A DNA stretch of 64,000 bases, from NCBI GenBank assembly GCA_029204225.1, contig CM055098.1, positions 26,261,765-26,325,764 of the forward strand, given 5' to 3'. Below are positions 36,648 through 47,559 of the stretch, one piece after another. Numbering within the stretch: the first letter of the stretch is position 1; the number at the start of each line of letters is the position of its first letter. This stretch comes from Diphasiastrum complanatum. Taxonomy: Eukaryota; Streptophyta; Lycopodiopsida; Lycopodiales; Lycopodiaceae. The notes below the pieces were generated by a model. The model saw nothing but the letters and a program-made list of their open reading frames with translations. It did no database searches and was not told where the DNA came from. The position numbers and the translations under genes were made by a program.

Positions 36648-37284
36648 TGTGAAGGATTTCAGATCATTCAAGATCCAATCCATGTCCCAAATCTTTGGTT
36701 ACAATAAGGAGCAAACCAACAATCCTGCCAATGTAGAAAAATCAGCATCTACATACAAAATGAGATGCAAACTCTAAGAGATATTGATCAAACATGAACC
36801 AAAACATAAAATATGTTTCCTGTCCGTACAATTACAGTACCCTACTGTATTTCACACGTGTAGAACCGAAAATAGCAATAAATGATCATTCTACACATAG
36901 AATTGCAAGATAACACCAAGATAGTGCACCAATGAGTAGTAGAACCCAAAGAGAACCATGTATAATGATGAAATGAGAGAGAGAAGAGAGAAGATGTGTC
37001 TCTCCACGAGTTACATCCTTTTATAGAGTTTCCAAACCCTATTTGGCCACTTGGCTCTTCCTCCAAAATGTAAACCCTACTATTTTTGGGTCTAGATTCA
37101 ATGTACCCAAAGTTCAAATTTGACTACCAACTTTCCCACACTTTCCAAAAGTGTTTATTGAATGTATTTTAAACTAATATAACTTCAAAAAGTTTATCTC
37201 TAAGCCTAAAATGAGTTTTGGCCTCTTATTGACAATTTACCAAAATGTGACTAAACTAGACTAAACTAGTTGAAATCTCTCACA
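36648..37284 (-). repeat. 3' LTR of the 36.6-42.1 kb element
   Basis: 637 bp, TGTGAAGG...CTCTCACA on the plus strand, matching 41439-42092 nearly base for base. It lacks 17 bp present in the other LTR near 41915. Confidence 0.97.
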
Positions 37285-39055
37285 CTCCCTCTTCAACTAG
37301 TTTTGGCATAGTTTTGACAATAGAACTTTGATCCAACTTTAGAATGATCTCCATACTAAGTATAGATCTTCTTTCTAAGGTTCTAAAGTATCTTTCATAA
37401 TTGATATAGAGAATAGTGTCCAAATTGGATGCTTCACTATTTCTTACATCAATTTTGCACATCAAGATATAACTAGAACATGAAGAACCAAATAGAATGT
37501 GAATGAAATGATTCCTCCATGATTCAAACTTTGTACTCTCTGGAAAATTACAGCAACCAAACAATAAATGTGAGTGATGACCATTTGCTTGCTTGTGTCC
37601 TCCAACTTTGTCCTTTCTTGATATGTCTCCACCATAAAACTCCATGAATGAGCCTCCATCTCCATCTTGCCACAAGAAACCATCAAACCTTGGAAATACA
37701 TGAGTAGGTGAGTACATTAATGATGCAAATCCAGCACCACATGACTCCATAAACCAAGTAGGTTGCACTAGTCCATCTTCAAGATCTACTTGACACAAGA
37801 AAATGACCATGAATTCACCAAAAATTGACAATCTCCAAGTATTGGCACCAAGTAGCTCAACACTTGAGAACTTAGCCATGGATGAGTGACATAATGAACT
37901 TCCATTAGCCTCATTTCCATCAGCAAAACCAGCCAAGAATTCTAGTACAACTCCAACAATAAGATATTGCAAGACAATGTAGCTAGTTTGTCCATATCTT
38001 GACAATTTGCACACATCCACATGAAATAGCTCAAACATGAGATAGAACAAGTAAAGTAAACTTGAACAACACTTCCTTGCTGCTCCTTTGACCTTCCTTG
38101 AGTCTTCAATAAGCTGCAAAAATAGATCCATAACATCTTTGCCAATTACCTCTCCTTTGATGCTCTTGACTAGCTCCAAATTGCCACCTTTCCTTTTGTG
38201 TTGTTGAAGCCCTTTGAGACCAACCTCTTGATCTTCCTCTTGACCATCAAAGTCATTGAACAAACTTTGTTTTCCAGATCCATTACTTGCTTTTCCAGTA
38301 TGAAAACCATGAGAACCAATATCCACTTGCATAGCATCATCTATACAAGAAAATTCTCCAAAACATGTGAGTAAAGCAAAGTGTGTCGCTTCCACTTGCT
38401 TACCTTTCTCTTGATCATAAAAGATATCAAAGATATGAATATATTCAGTCCTGAACCTCTGGAAATACTCCCTCTTAAACATATGATCTAGATCCAACAA
38501 GAACTCATCAATGCTTGATCTCGAATTTCCACAAAGGTTAGTGAAAACAATGTCACCAATGTCACCATCATAAATCAAAAGATAGATTCCAAACTTTCCA
38601 TCCAACATGAAGTAGAGTAGGTGAAGGTGAGTATCAAACCTAATAAATCCAGCCCTCTTGAGCCCATAACAAACCTCAATAAGCTCACCAATGAGATCTC
38701 CCTTGCCTTGAAAAAATTGCCTCTCGATTTGCTCCATGTAGTCTTCTCCAACCAACCTTTTGCCATCTCGATTATGAGTGATCAATTCACAATCATAGAA
38801 TCCTTTGAGTTGATGAAGAGATGTGAGATCCATGCCTTGGATCTTCCCAAGAACCAATCTTTCATTGCTCTTTCCTTCATAAGACTCCCTCTTAATGATT
38901 GCATCATAAGAAGTAGAAACCTCAAAGACATTAGAAGCCATGAGAAAAATGATTAGTACCTTCAACATAAGGATGATTGAAGTACTCTCTTTTTTCAAAC
39001 AAGAACTTCTACTCAATGATTCTTCCTCACTATCATTCACAATGACATCATTCAA
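37280..39055 (-). CDS. Non-canonical copia C-terminal ORF with decayed RT and shared module
   Basis: 591 codons open to the stop formed at the LTR edge (MPKLVEEGV, encoded by the polypurine tract as in normal copia). It continues the gag-protease frame after a single TAG (39101-39103). Residues about 105-194 look like a degraded RT: EDYMEQ, CYGLKRA, LLIYDGDI in place of YVDD, and LCGNSRSSIDEFLLDLDHMF. Residues about 213-245 (YDQEKGKQVEATHFALLTCF, CIDDAMQVD) are the integrase-RT linker seen in the 61.9 kb element. What follows (GKQSLFNDFDGQEEDQEV, GLKGLQQHKRKGGNLELVKS, FHVDVCKLSRYGQTSYI, DGDGGSFMEF) is shared with 61.9-62.7 kb and matches no domain I know. The RT-like part lies before the linker, so the order is rearranged. 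Confidence 0.6.
   Translation of the reverse strand: MNDVIVNDSEEESLSRSSCLKKESTSIILMLKVLIIFLMASNVFEVSTSYDAIIKRESYEGKSNERLVLGKIQGMDLTSLHQLKGFYDCELITHNRDGKRLVGEDYMEQIERQFFQGKGDLIGELIEVCYGLKRAGFIRFDTHLHLLYFMLDGKFGIYLLIYDGDIGDIVFTNLCGNSRSSIDEFLLDLDHMFKREYFQRFRTEYIHIFDIFYDQEKGKQVEATHFALLTCFGEFSCIDDAMQVDIGSHGFHTGKASNGSGKQSLFNDFDGQEEDQEVGLKGLQQHKRKGGNLELVKSIKGEVIGKDVMDLFLQLIEDSRKVKGAARKCCSSLLYLFYLMFELFHVDVCKLSRYGQTSYIVLQYLIVGVVLEFLAGFADGNEANGSSLCHSSMAKFSSVELLGANTWRLSIFGEFMVIFLCQVDLEDGLVQPTWFMESCGAGFASLMYSPTHVFPRFDGFLWQDGDGGSFMEFYGGDISRKDKVGGHKQANGHHSHLLFGCCNFPESTKFESWRNHFIHILFGSSCSSYILMCKIDVRNSEASNLDTILYINYERYFRTLERRSILSMEIILKLDQSSIVKTMPKLVEEGV
37285..37294 (-). promoter_or_regulatory. Polypurine tract
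   Basis: Minus-strand GAAGAGGGAG lies directly against the 3' LTR. This is the expected primer site for plus-strand DNA synthesis. Confidence 0.85.
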
Positions 39056-39100
39056 AGTACATCCTACTTTGAACTCTTCACATACTTCTCTTCTTCTTGA

Positions 39101-40834
39101 CTAATTTCCCTCACTAAGTCTCTTGATAGAACCATTTGATCTACTCTCTTTATAAAGACATGTGACTCCACTTGCTGGAAAAATGACTTTCTTGAAATCA
39201 TAACAAAAGAATGTAGAAGAACCACCTCCTTCATGCATGCACCTAGCAACATCCTTTTCCATATGATCAAAGAAATCATTAGCAACAATATTTTCCAAGG
39301 AAGAACCTTCACCTCCATTGATGAAGTTAGCTCTTTCCTTACCTTTTGCATGCTTGCACTTGCCATGAAGAACCATTGAAACACCATCATTATCCTCAAG
39401 ACTAGCCAAGTTAGCACAAAGATGAACATCTCCAAGAAGCATATTAGATCTTGACCTAGATCTAGCATAAGGAAGCTTGTTAGACTTTGCATAAGATCCA
39501 CCAATCTTATTGATGCTAAAAGGTAACTTTGGAAAGTTGAGATCAATCTCCTTTTCCATTCCATCCTTTTTGTTAGCCATAACAAAAGCATCAAGCTTGA
39601 AAAGTCTACCTTGTTTATTGCCCCTAGCAACCAAGATTTCTTCCTTTGTAATGAAACAAGCATCACCCCCAAACTTTACCATGTATCCTTTCTCTATCAT
39701 TTGACCAACACTTATCAAATTCTTTGAAAGTGAAGGAATGTAAAGAACACCATCAAGTCTTGCTTTCTTATTAGTAGAGAGACAAATAGGAATTGAACCA
39801 ATACCTTCAATCACACACTCACCACCATTGGCCATGTGAATTGCTTTCTTGGCTCCATCATAAGTGACCAAAGAAGTAAAGAACTCCTTGTGACTAGTCA
39901 TGTGTGAGCTAGCTCCACTATCAATCCACCATGAATCTTTGTCACCTTCACTTGATATTGGACTTGAAGAACACATCAAAAGAGAATCACCACCACCTAG
40001 ACCCTCATCATTAGTAGTAAAGTTGATTTGCTTGCTACCTTCATCTCTTTGCTTCTTCGAACATTCATTTGCAAAATGCCCTTTGATTCCACAATAAAAA
40101 CATTTCAACTTAGACTTATCTTTCTTTTTGCCAAAAGAAGAAGTCTCACCTTGATCTTGCCCTTTAGACCACTTGCCTTTGCCTTTGCCCTTGAACTTGC
40201 CTTTGATGAACATAGCATCTTCTTCATAATGAGATGTCGATGTAGATTCACCTCCTCTTGATTGAAGCCTATACTCCTCATTCACCAAGATCTCTTGCAA
40301 ATCCACAATACTTGGCAAAATCTTTTGAATAGCAAAATTTAAAACAAGATTAGCATGATCATCCAACAAGCCATTAAGTATAACTTGAACAAGTTCTACC
40401 TCCTTAATGCTTTCATCAATACATGCTAACTCATCATTGAATGCTTTAACTCTCAAAACAAAAGCATGAGTACTCTCTTCCTTCTTTTGCAAACTTTGAA
40501 AGATTTGCCTCCTAAGAGTAAGCACTCTTGATGTAGACTTGGATTCATAAAGCTTCTTCATAGCTTCCCAAGCCTCCAAAGATGATGTGCACTTACCAAC
40601 TTCCTTGAGAAGTTCATTGGTAACATTCATCTTGATCATGTGTAGAGCTTTCTTTGCTCTCTTGTCATACCTCACTTGATCTTGAGGTGCTTGAGGTCTC
40701 TCTTCCACACTTGCAACAATCTACATCAAATCATTTATCTCCAATAAGGACTCCATCCTCACCTTCCAAGTAGAATAGTTGATTGAGGTAAGCCTATCAT
40801 TGCTCTCCAACATAAATCCACCACTTGTAGCCAT
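39101..40834 (-). pseudogene. Copia gag-protease with two in-frame stops
   Basis: The minus-strand ATG at 40834 opens MATSGGFMLESNDRLTSINY, then STWKVRMESLL, a typical copia gag start; a TAG follows at about 40723-40721. The frame continues for 535 codons from 40708: UBN2-type gag (KALHMIKMNVTNELLKEVGK, LTLRRQIFQSL, LVQVILNGLLDD), a basic GKGKGKW stretch, zinc knuckle CFYCGIKGHFANEC (203-216), protease active site WWIDSGASSHM (D263) and LYIPSLSKNLISVGQMI. After the protease the expected GAG-pre-integrase and integrase (HSD, DDYS, SDNGGEF) are missing, replaced by unrecognised residues up to the TAG at 39101. Gag packages element RNA and protease processes the polyprotein. Only two point stops break the frame. 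Confidence 0.9.
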
Positions 40835-41426
40835 GTTGAAGTGACCTGATCTTCTTCTTTCAACCTGTTCCAATGCACAAAGCACTCTCTTGAATGTCAA
40901 CAAATGAACTCAAGAAGATATCACAAAGATATGGAACCTCTCAAATCTCTTCTAGCACTTCTAACTAGAAAATCAACACATAGAATAGTGAAATCTTGAT
41001 CAACCTATGATCTATCCTCAATCTAATGATTCTTGCCACTTCCTAAGATTGAAATACACTCAAATGAAGTTCAGTAACCTCACAAACTAGAGATCTAATC
41101 AAAATTAGGGTTTTGACAAAATAACAAAAAAATTGAATATCTCAAATTCTACATGCAATTTCTAGAAACTTGGTATATCTTCTTGTAGACTCCAATGAGA
41201 CCTTCCTAATGCACCAAATATCATCTAAATTCAGTATGCCAAGTGTGAAATCGGAATTGATCAAGTAGATAACCCTATATTGAGTTTTGACCTACAAAAG
41301 ATCAAATCTACACATGCAAAAATTCTGATTTTTGAGTAGAGATCAATCTAGCATGCTCTAGCATTGGTAACTCCTCCAAAATCCTTGCTAAAGATGGCTG
41401 ATCCTTTCATAACCTAAAACACAAGA

Positions 41427-41438
41427 GCTCTGATACCA
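41427..41438 (-). promoter_or_regulatory. Primer-binding site, initiator tRNA-Met type
   Basis: Minus-strand TGGTATCAGAGC directly inside the 5' LTR, an exact match to the plant copia consensus. It fixes the LTR boundary and the element's orientation. Confidence 0.95.
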
Positions 41439-42092
41439 TGTGAAGGATTTCAGATCATTCAAGATCCAATCCATGTCCCAAATCTTTGGTTACAATAAGG
41501 AGCAAACCAACAATCCTGCCAATGTAGAAAAATCAGCATCTACATACAAAATGGGATGCAAACTCTAAGAGATATTGATCAAACATGAACCAAAACATAA
41601 AATATGTTTGCTGTCCGTACAATTACAGTACTCTACTGTATTTCACACGTGTGGAACCGAAAATAACAATAAATGATCATTCTACACATAGAATTGCAAG
41701 ATAACACCAAGATAGTGCACCAATGAGTAGTAGAGCCCAAAGAGAACCATGTATAATCATGAAATGAGAGAGAGAAGAGAGAAGATGTGTCTCTCCACGA
41801 GTCACATCCTTTTATAGAGTTTCCAAACCCTATTTGGCCACTTGGCTTTCCCTCCAAAATGTAAACCCTACTATTTTTGGGTCTAGATTCAATGTACCCA
41901 AAGTTCAAATTTGAATCTCTCTCAAACTTGACTACCAACTTTCCCACACTTTCCAAAAGTGTTTATTGAATGTATTTTAAACTAATATAACTTCAAAAAG
42001 TTTATCTCTAAGCCTAAAATGAGTTTTGGCCTCTTATTGACAATTTACCAAAATGTGACTAAACTAGACTAAACTAGTTGAAATCTCTCACA
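41439..42092 (-). repeat. 5' LTR of the 36.6-42.1 kb element
   Basis: 654 bp with TG...CA ends. On the minus strand it begins TGTGAGAGATTTCAACTAG. It carries the 17 bp missing from the 3' LTR. A related diverged fragment lies at 28344-28736. Confidence 0.97.
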
Positions 42093-42097
42093 GGGGT
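42093..42097 (+). repeat. Target-site duplication, right
   Basis: GGGGT, identical to 36643-36647. Confidence 0.85.
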
Positions 42098-42480
42098 TTC
42101 TTCAGAGGATAAAGTGTGGGGCTGATCAGCCCATCATTTTGGAGCCTTCTTACCATTTATGGCCAAATTCTTTTTCATAAAAAGGCATATTCATGGCAAT
42201 CTTTCTTGAAAAAGGTGAATCACTTGTAAAAAGCATCACATTGAAACAATGTTACTACTAACTAGATTGATTTGACTTAGCAGGTTTGAATTGGCCAATT
42301 TTGTTGGTCCAAACATTGAGTAGGTGAATTGGTTTTAGGGTTTCTGAAAAATGATAAATTCATGGTGGGGCACATGTTACAACAAAAAACAAGTGTTGAT
42401 TTAAGGTTTAGGGTGCAACGTACATTGTCAAAATGAAATTACAACTACCTAGGTCTTGGATTTCGGATCTTAAACCACCA

Positions 42481-42640
42481 ATTTCGATTTCTTTACCAGG
42501 TGATATTGTTAGTGATAGAGATCCTAAGTCTATAGGTTACTTTTGGTCAACTGTATTCCATAAGGTTGAAATCTTATTTAGTTTTAGTTCTTTTAATCAT
42601 CCTAAATTAGATGGGGTGGGGGGGATTGTACCTCATGCGC
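42481..42640 (+). pseudogene. Ty3/gypsy integrase core fragment
   Basis: Reads LPGDIVSDRDPKSIGYFWST, VFHKVEILFSFSSFNHPKLD, then GVGG. This matches the gypsy integrase block around the second catalytic Asp (GLPxxIVSDRDPxFxxxFW) and the following YHPQTDGQTE, here reading FNHPKLDGVGG. The fragment is about 50 codons with no flanking gypsy domains and lies within the Helitron-like element. Confidence 0.75.
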
Positions 42641-43440
42641 GCTCCCACCTTTTTTTTTTAAATTTTTTTTTTCATTTTGGACTCCCAATGAAATATTGGC
42701 CCCCCATTTTCTCTATATTCTGTATTTGTGCAAGTTTTGTATCATTATTTGATTATGTATGAGGGGCACGGGAGGTGTAGACGAGTATTATCAACAACAA
42801 TGGCCTAGCTCCATTGGCGGGCAGGGCGGGTTCATTGGTGAGAAAGAAGAACCGTGTTCATTCTTCTAGACCTTTTCAGTACCATATGTAGGATATAGCT
42901 GCAGGTTTAAGGTTTTGAGTAACTTCATCTTTGTTTCCTCCTGAAGTTCGTTCTATACGTGCTTCCAAGATTTTTTATAGTCAATCGTGCTAGTGGGCAG
43001 CGTGACGCTACCCAGAATCCTTGTGCTTGTGGGGAGACGCGATAGGGGAGGACGAGAGGGGAAGTCCAAAATGTTTGCTCGCCCAACTGGGCGGCCACAC
43101 TTCGCTAAACCCTGCCCGCCCACAGACTTGTGGGCTCACATCGCTCACATCGACGGGCATACTTGGGGGCCCATTTTTTTTTTCTCTCTTTCTCACAAAC
43201 AAACACACACACACACATCATCGGTCGCCCGCCATCAGCTAATTGTCACTGACAACTTTTGATCCAAACCATTGACCTTCGACCCAAACCATCGGCCGTA
43301 ACCCAAATTGTCGACCGCCCGTCATAGGCCATCATCCGTTGTTCGCCGCCTTCAATCATCAATCGCCCGCTCTGAGCATCATCTACACGTCTCGACCACA
43401 AGCCGCCCATTGCCCGTCATCGACAGGCACGCTTTGCTAG

Positions 43441-43587
43441 TCCATATATACTAAAGCTATTTGGGTTTCTGGGCAGCTCACGCTACCCGGAACCCGCCCT
43501 CCTCTGCGATTTCCTGCTCCTGCGCACGGGCAGCATGATTTCATCGCAGCATGATTTGCCCGCCGTTGGGCGGGCAGGCGTTACTAG
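43441..43587 (+). mobile_element. Miniature Helitron-like element 5 (147 bp)
   Basis: The 5' end TCCATATATACTAAAGC, then the palindromic 'gggcagctcacgctacccgg'. The 3' end has the strong hairpin GCCCGCC-GTT-GGGCGGGC (43558-43575) followed about 9 bp later by CTAG (43584-43587) and T. Terminal hairpin plus CTRR-T is the classical Helitron 3' signature. Both ends fall within 147 bp, and it is flanked directly by other family ends. Confidence 0.6.
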
Positions 43588-43690
43588 TATATATTAAAAT
43601 CTTAATTTTTTGGGGCATCGCTCACGCTCCTCACGCAATGCTCACGCTCCCCGTGAACGCTCTTGTTTCGTGAACGCTCTTTTTTTTGAA
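43588..43690 (+). mobile_element. Helitron-like 5' end, element 6
   Basis: TATATATTAAAATCTTAATTT directly follows the CTAG of element 5 and is followed by repeated 'gctcacgctcc' words like the other 5' ends. The first base pair is TA rather than TC. Its 3' end was not found. Confidence 0.4.
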
Positions 43691-44019
43691 ATTTTTTAAG
43701 TAGCGTGTGTCTCGGAGGTCGTTAAACCTGATACGATTACCCTTTCTTTGCAAACAAATGAGAAAGAGATAGAGAGAGAGGGCGTGAGATCGAGTGAGCG
43801 ACAAAGAGAGATTACGTTGTATAGCGCTTTAGGCATTAACGAGTGGCAGAGGTAGCAATATAAAGCACTGGATAGAGAAAGTGAGGAGAAAGAGAGAAGG
43901 AAAGGCGAGAGACACAAACCAACACAATATTGAGAGAAGAAGGGATAACTATGTTCGATAACTTTACGATTTCTCAATCATTTAGTTCTTATATCCAAGA
44001 TCTTTCCGGGTTCAAACTG

Positions 44020-45000
44020 AGACACACTCGATGATTCATCCAACAGGTCCAATTGGTCTCCAAAACCAAGTTGCTCTCTTTCACATAGACTCTTCTTGAG
44101 TCGGCTTATGTGAAAAACCGGGCGCACTTAAGTTCCTTCCGGGAGGTCCAATTGGTAAGCTAAGGATCCGATCTTTTTCAAGATCTAATATGGTCCTCTA
44201 TATCTAGGGGACAATCTATAATGCTTGTCAATATGCATTACACTAGAATCATTCGAGATTCTTAAATAATCTCACACCTGAAAGTCTCGAGGCGATCATT
44301 TCAAATTTGCATAACGCCAGTCCCTATCGTAGGCACATTGGACATTTTCACATGCAATCTGTAGCATTTCCTACATATCGTGTAGAAAATCTGCTACCTT
44401 CTAAAACTCGATCATCCAAGTCTCTCCTAAAATAGGTGATCTAGTCTCAAAACCATACATAAGCATAAACGGGCTATAACTGGTGGCCAAATGCTTATCA
44501 ACCTCCATCGAGTTTAACTTCCTCTCCGAAGAGATTGCCCTCAAAATATAAATGCATATATCATCAGCAGATTCTTGTCCCATACTCAATAAGAGAACGA
44601 GATTCCTTAGCATAGGCAACTCAATCAAGGACAAATACACTTCCCAATGAGATTGCTGCCGGAAAATATGCTCAAAGCATTTTTTTTTCCTCACCTGATT
44701 TGTTCTTTCTGTCTGACCAATGGTCAATAGAACTTAAGCTCAGAGTCGTCTCTTGTTTAGTGAATACGGCCGACCAAAAGTGACTAGTAAACCTTGGATC
44801 ACGATCGTTCATATTGTCACTTGGTAGTCCGTAAAACTATATAGACGTTTGACAATTACTTGAGCAAAGTCAGATGCTTTCATGGTAGTCCTTATCATCA
44901 CAATTCTTAGAAGACACATGAGTTGTTCCAAAAAGTCCTTTCCATCAGGAAAGTTTCAGACTTTTCCAACCCACTTACGATGCCTATATAAGGATTGTAA
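44020..45000 (-). pseudogene. Ty3/gypsy integrase, C-terminal half, decayed
   Basis: Minus strand in several frames: KASDFAQVIVKRLYSF, then NDRDPRFTSHFWSAVFTKQE (second catalytic Asp block), TIGQTERTNQV (normally TDGQTERVNQ), SYSPFMLMYGFETRSPILGE, VADFLHDM, then LSPRYRGPY and GSLAYQLDLPEGT, and VRPVFHISRLKKSL. The order matches a plant gypsy integrase through its C-terminal beta-barrel (the HPVFHVS region). Several frame breaks are needed. It is on the opposite strand to the chromodomain at 46.7-47.1 kb, so they are not one simple element. Confidence 0.78.
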
Positions 45001-45699
45001 TCCAAAAAACACCCTTACTTTAGCCAGGTCACAAAGTGTCATTCCGAAGTTTGTGTCCAATCTAGAATACGTCTAGAATTTACTCTTAAGTTCTAATCTA
45101 GAATAACTTACGATTCACCGGAACCTCATTACGTGAAGTTCTAACTTTTGGCAACCAACAACTTTCCAACTCTCCTGAGTCTTTTGGGACAACATTCTAT
45201 TTTTTCCAATCGGGAAAAGATAAGGCCAAAAGTTCTCGTGTATTCTATGCACGTAGTCCTTTAAATGAATAAAAAATTGACCCATAGACGTTGTGACTTA
45301 TAAGCAATACATTTCAACAATAATATCCATAAGAGAGGTTGTTTTGTTGATTCAAACAACTAACTTAGAAGTAGCGCTCCTGACTCAGTTGGTTGTATCA
45401 GATTTAGAAAATTTTTAAATGCGTAGGTGTGATAACCAAAACACCACATTTGATTTGATTCTAAATCAATCCTAGGTCAATAAGTAACTCTCAATGAGAG
45501 ATTATTATAACCTAGTGAGAGATTGTCTCTATACAATTCTCATCGATATGCCTATGTATTCACGACTAGTTTATGCATGCAAATAACTTAGTCCAAGGAA
45601 TCCTTTATAGATCCACAGGATCAAAAGTTTGTACAAAAGATTTTATGATCATACAAAGATTCACTACATAGGATATCTGTTACAATCCCTACTTACTGC

Positions 45700-46329
45700 A
45701 AACCTCCAGGTGTCGGTTAACCACAAGAGACCGAACGATTCACGTTCCACCCCGTCGTAGGACCTAATCCGGGTCCCCCAACCTCCGTGCCCTAGCCTGT
45801 GACCGTATCAAGCTAGATTTGACTTCCATCCTAGACGGCGTCCCATACCACCACCTAGGCTCTCAGCCATCTCTTGCCTCATGGTAGCATACGCCTGGCC
45901 GTGCACACGCTCTCCATCCACCTCCTTCTAGGTAGATAGAATGGATGGCAAATGAGCCCTCCTCCTCTTGTATAACTCCACGGAGAGAGACTCCCAGCCA
46001 TGTGCACTCCTGCCTCTCACTCTAATATTAAGAGCTTTTTTGGTTCGTTTTTCTTGCTCCGAAAACATGCTTTCCAACCGTGAATCAATTGAAACATTCA
46101 TAGGCAAGTCTACTATACCATTATCGTTCTTGAACAGTGTTCCCCATGATTTTGTCTCCTCCACTTGCTTCTCAAGACTAGAAATCTTGTTAGAAGTTTT
46201 TGCAAGATCCGTATTAGATGTTGGTAACAAAGTTATGGATGTTCGAAACTGGCTGACCTCGTCCCGCAATTTTTGAACCTCTAGTTTTAGTGTCAATTTT
46301 CGCCCTGCACTTCTGAAAATAATGCACAT
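45700..46329 (-). pseudogene. Gag-like coiled-coil protein fragment
   Basis: The minus frame 46329-45928 starts near MCIIFRSAGRKLTLKLEVQK. Heptad-rich helices (VQKLRDEVSQF, KISSLEKQVEETKSW) are followed by DLPMNVSIDSRLESMFSEQE and KRTKKALNIRVRG. The KxLNIRVRG motif after a coiled coil resembles ORF1/gag-like proteins of plant retroelements. Downstream, open frames continue with shifts to about 45700 (GQAYATMRQEMAESLGGG). Element class uncertain. Confidence 0.4.
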
Positions 46330-46706
46330 AGTTGCCCTACGTGATAGTGAAGGTCTTCCGGTAGAATAGAACGAAGTATAGTGATAGGGGAGGCTTTAGA
46401 ATCACAAATTGCGGGTGAGTAGAAGGATTAGGAGAAGGAGGAGGAGCCAAGGGTGTAGGAATTTGTGGTTCCATAAGGTAGGTTACCACAAATTAGGAGA
46501 GAGAGAGAGAGGGAGGGAGGTAACATGTAAGGGGAGGGTGGTAATTAAAAGAGAATATAAAAGGGAGGGGAGGAAGGAGGTTGAGAAAAGGCAAAAAAGG
46601 GGGCAGAGGGGTTGTAAATGACAAGAATGTGTGTGTGTGTGTGTGTGTGTGTTTCTTATGGAGAGAGATGACTTTTTAAGGAAGATTTGAGAAACCATTT
46701 TATTTT

Positions 46707-47060
46707 TTGGAGGAGAGATGGGACTCTGAATGTGTACGTGTGTTAAAGGAGAGAGAGGCCAAATTGGGAGAGGGGGCCGACAGATTAAAATGTGTGTTGG
46801 AAGAGGAGGGAGGTAATCGGAAGGATTTCTTAATTTTGGAAGGCGAACTGGTTGAGTTGAAAGATCTGTCTACCTTTGTGCCTAACGTGCCAAAAAAAGT
46901 GGTTGACATTCGTCGTCACCAGCTGAGGCATCGTTTGGTTTCTGAATTTTTGGTATGTTGGAAAGACAAGTCAGATGATGAGGACACTTGAGAAAGAGAA
47001 TACTTTAGTATTGAACTTCCCCTGGCTCCCATTAGAAAGAGACTCTTAAATGAGGAGGGA
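46707..47060 (+). pseudogene. Ty3/gypsy C-terminal chromodomain-like fragment
   Basis: LVELKDLSTFVPNVPKKVVD, then IRRHQLRHRLVSEFLVCWKD, and KSDDEDT before a stop at 46989. This resembles the tail of plant gypsy polyproteins: proline-rich linker, PExVLxxRxRxxRxRxxxEFLVxWK, then DEDATWE. The tryptophan after DEDT is replaced by a stop, and readable codons (EREYFSIELPLAP) continue in the +1 frame. The chromodomain normally guides integration to heterochromatin. Retained length is about 95 codons. Confidence 0.65.
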
Positions 47061-47373
47061 ATGTTACGTATCCATAAGGGCACCCAACAAGTTAGGTGAA
47101 GATCTCTTTCATGGGACAAAATGCTATTATGGAGCTATAGGTCTTTTGGGTGCCACATGTAGTCCCTCATGATTGATCTCTTTTCAATTGAATAATGTTC
47201 AGTGTCTAAGTGGGTGAGTGAGAAAGATATTCTGAGTTAAAACCCCTAATATCATCTTGTTTTTTATGTAGGTGTTTGAGACTCCTGGGAGGAATAGTGC
47301 AGGCAGAGTTGCACGAGTTGAGGGGTCAGTCTCTCATGATATAACTTACTTCATAATTTATAATGTTGATAAC

Positions 47374-47529
<156 letters not shown>

Positions 47530-47559
47530 TTTTTGACTTTATTCAGGTAACTTTCAAGT

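Larger units (their letters stand above)
36648..42092 (-). mobile_element. Complete copia-type LTR element with atypical coding region
   Basis: All structural landmarks are present on the minus strand: 5' LTR (42092-41439), initiator tRNA-Met PBS (41438-41427), coding region (40834-37280), polypurine tract GAAGAGGGAG (37294-37285), 3' LTR (37284-36648) and a 5-bp TSD (GGGGT). The LTRs differ by roughly ten substitutions and one 17-bp indel by eye, so insertion is fairly recent. Gag and protease are normal, but integrase is not recognisable and RT is only a rearranged trace. The element therefore looks non-autonomous, comparable to gag-retaining non-autonomous LTR elements. It is inserted in a Helitron-like element. 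Confidence 0.9.
36526..43440 (+). mobile_element. Helitron-like element 4, interrupted by an LTR retrotransposon
   Basis: The 5' end TCTTTATATACTAAAATTAT (36526) is followed by 'ggtagctcacgttgtgacgggtagcgtgagctgcccgg'-type palindromes. The 3' end is the C-rich family segment with 'tgcccgtcatcgacaggcac' (hairpin) and 'gctttgctag' at 43440. The 36648-42092 copia element with its TSD is nested near the left end. Whether the left and right ends belong to one original copy is inferred; another 5'-type palindrome ('gggcagcgtgacgctaccc', about 42995-43013) may mark a further insertion. A gypsy integrase fragment lies inside at 42481-42640. Confidence 0.4.

Noticed and set aside
42987-43262. ORFs in the C-rich Helitron-like 3' region
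   Set aside because: Frames run across repeat words shared by several element ends; not conserved between copies.
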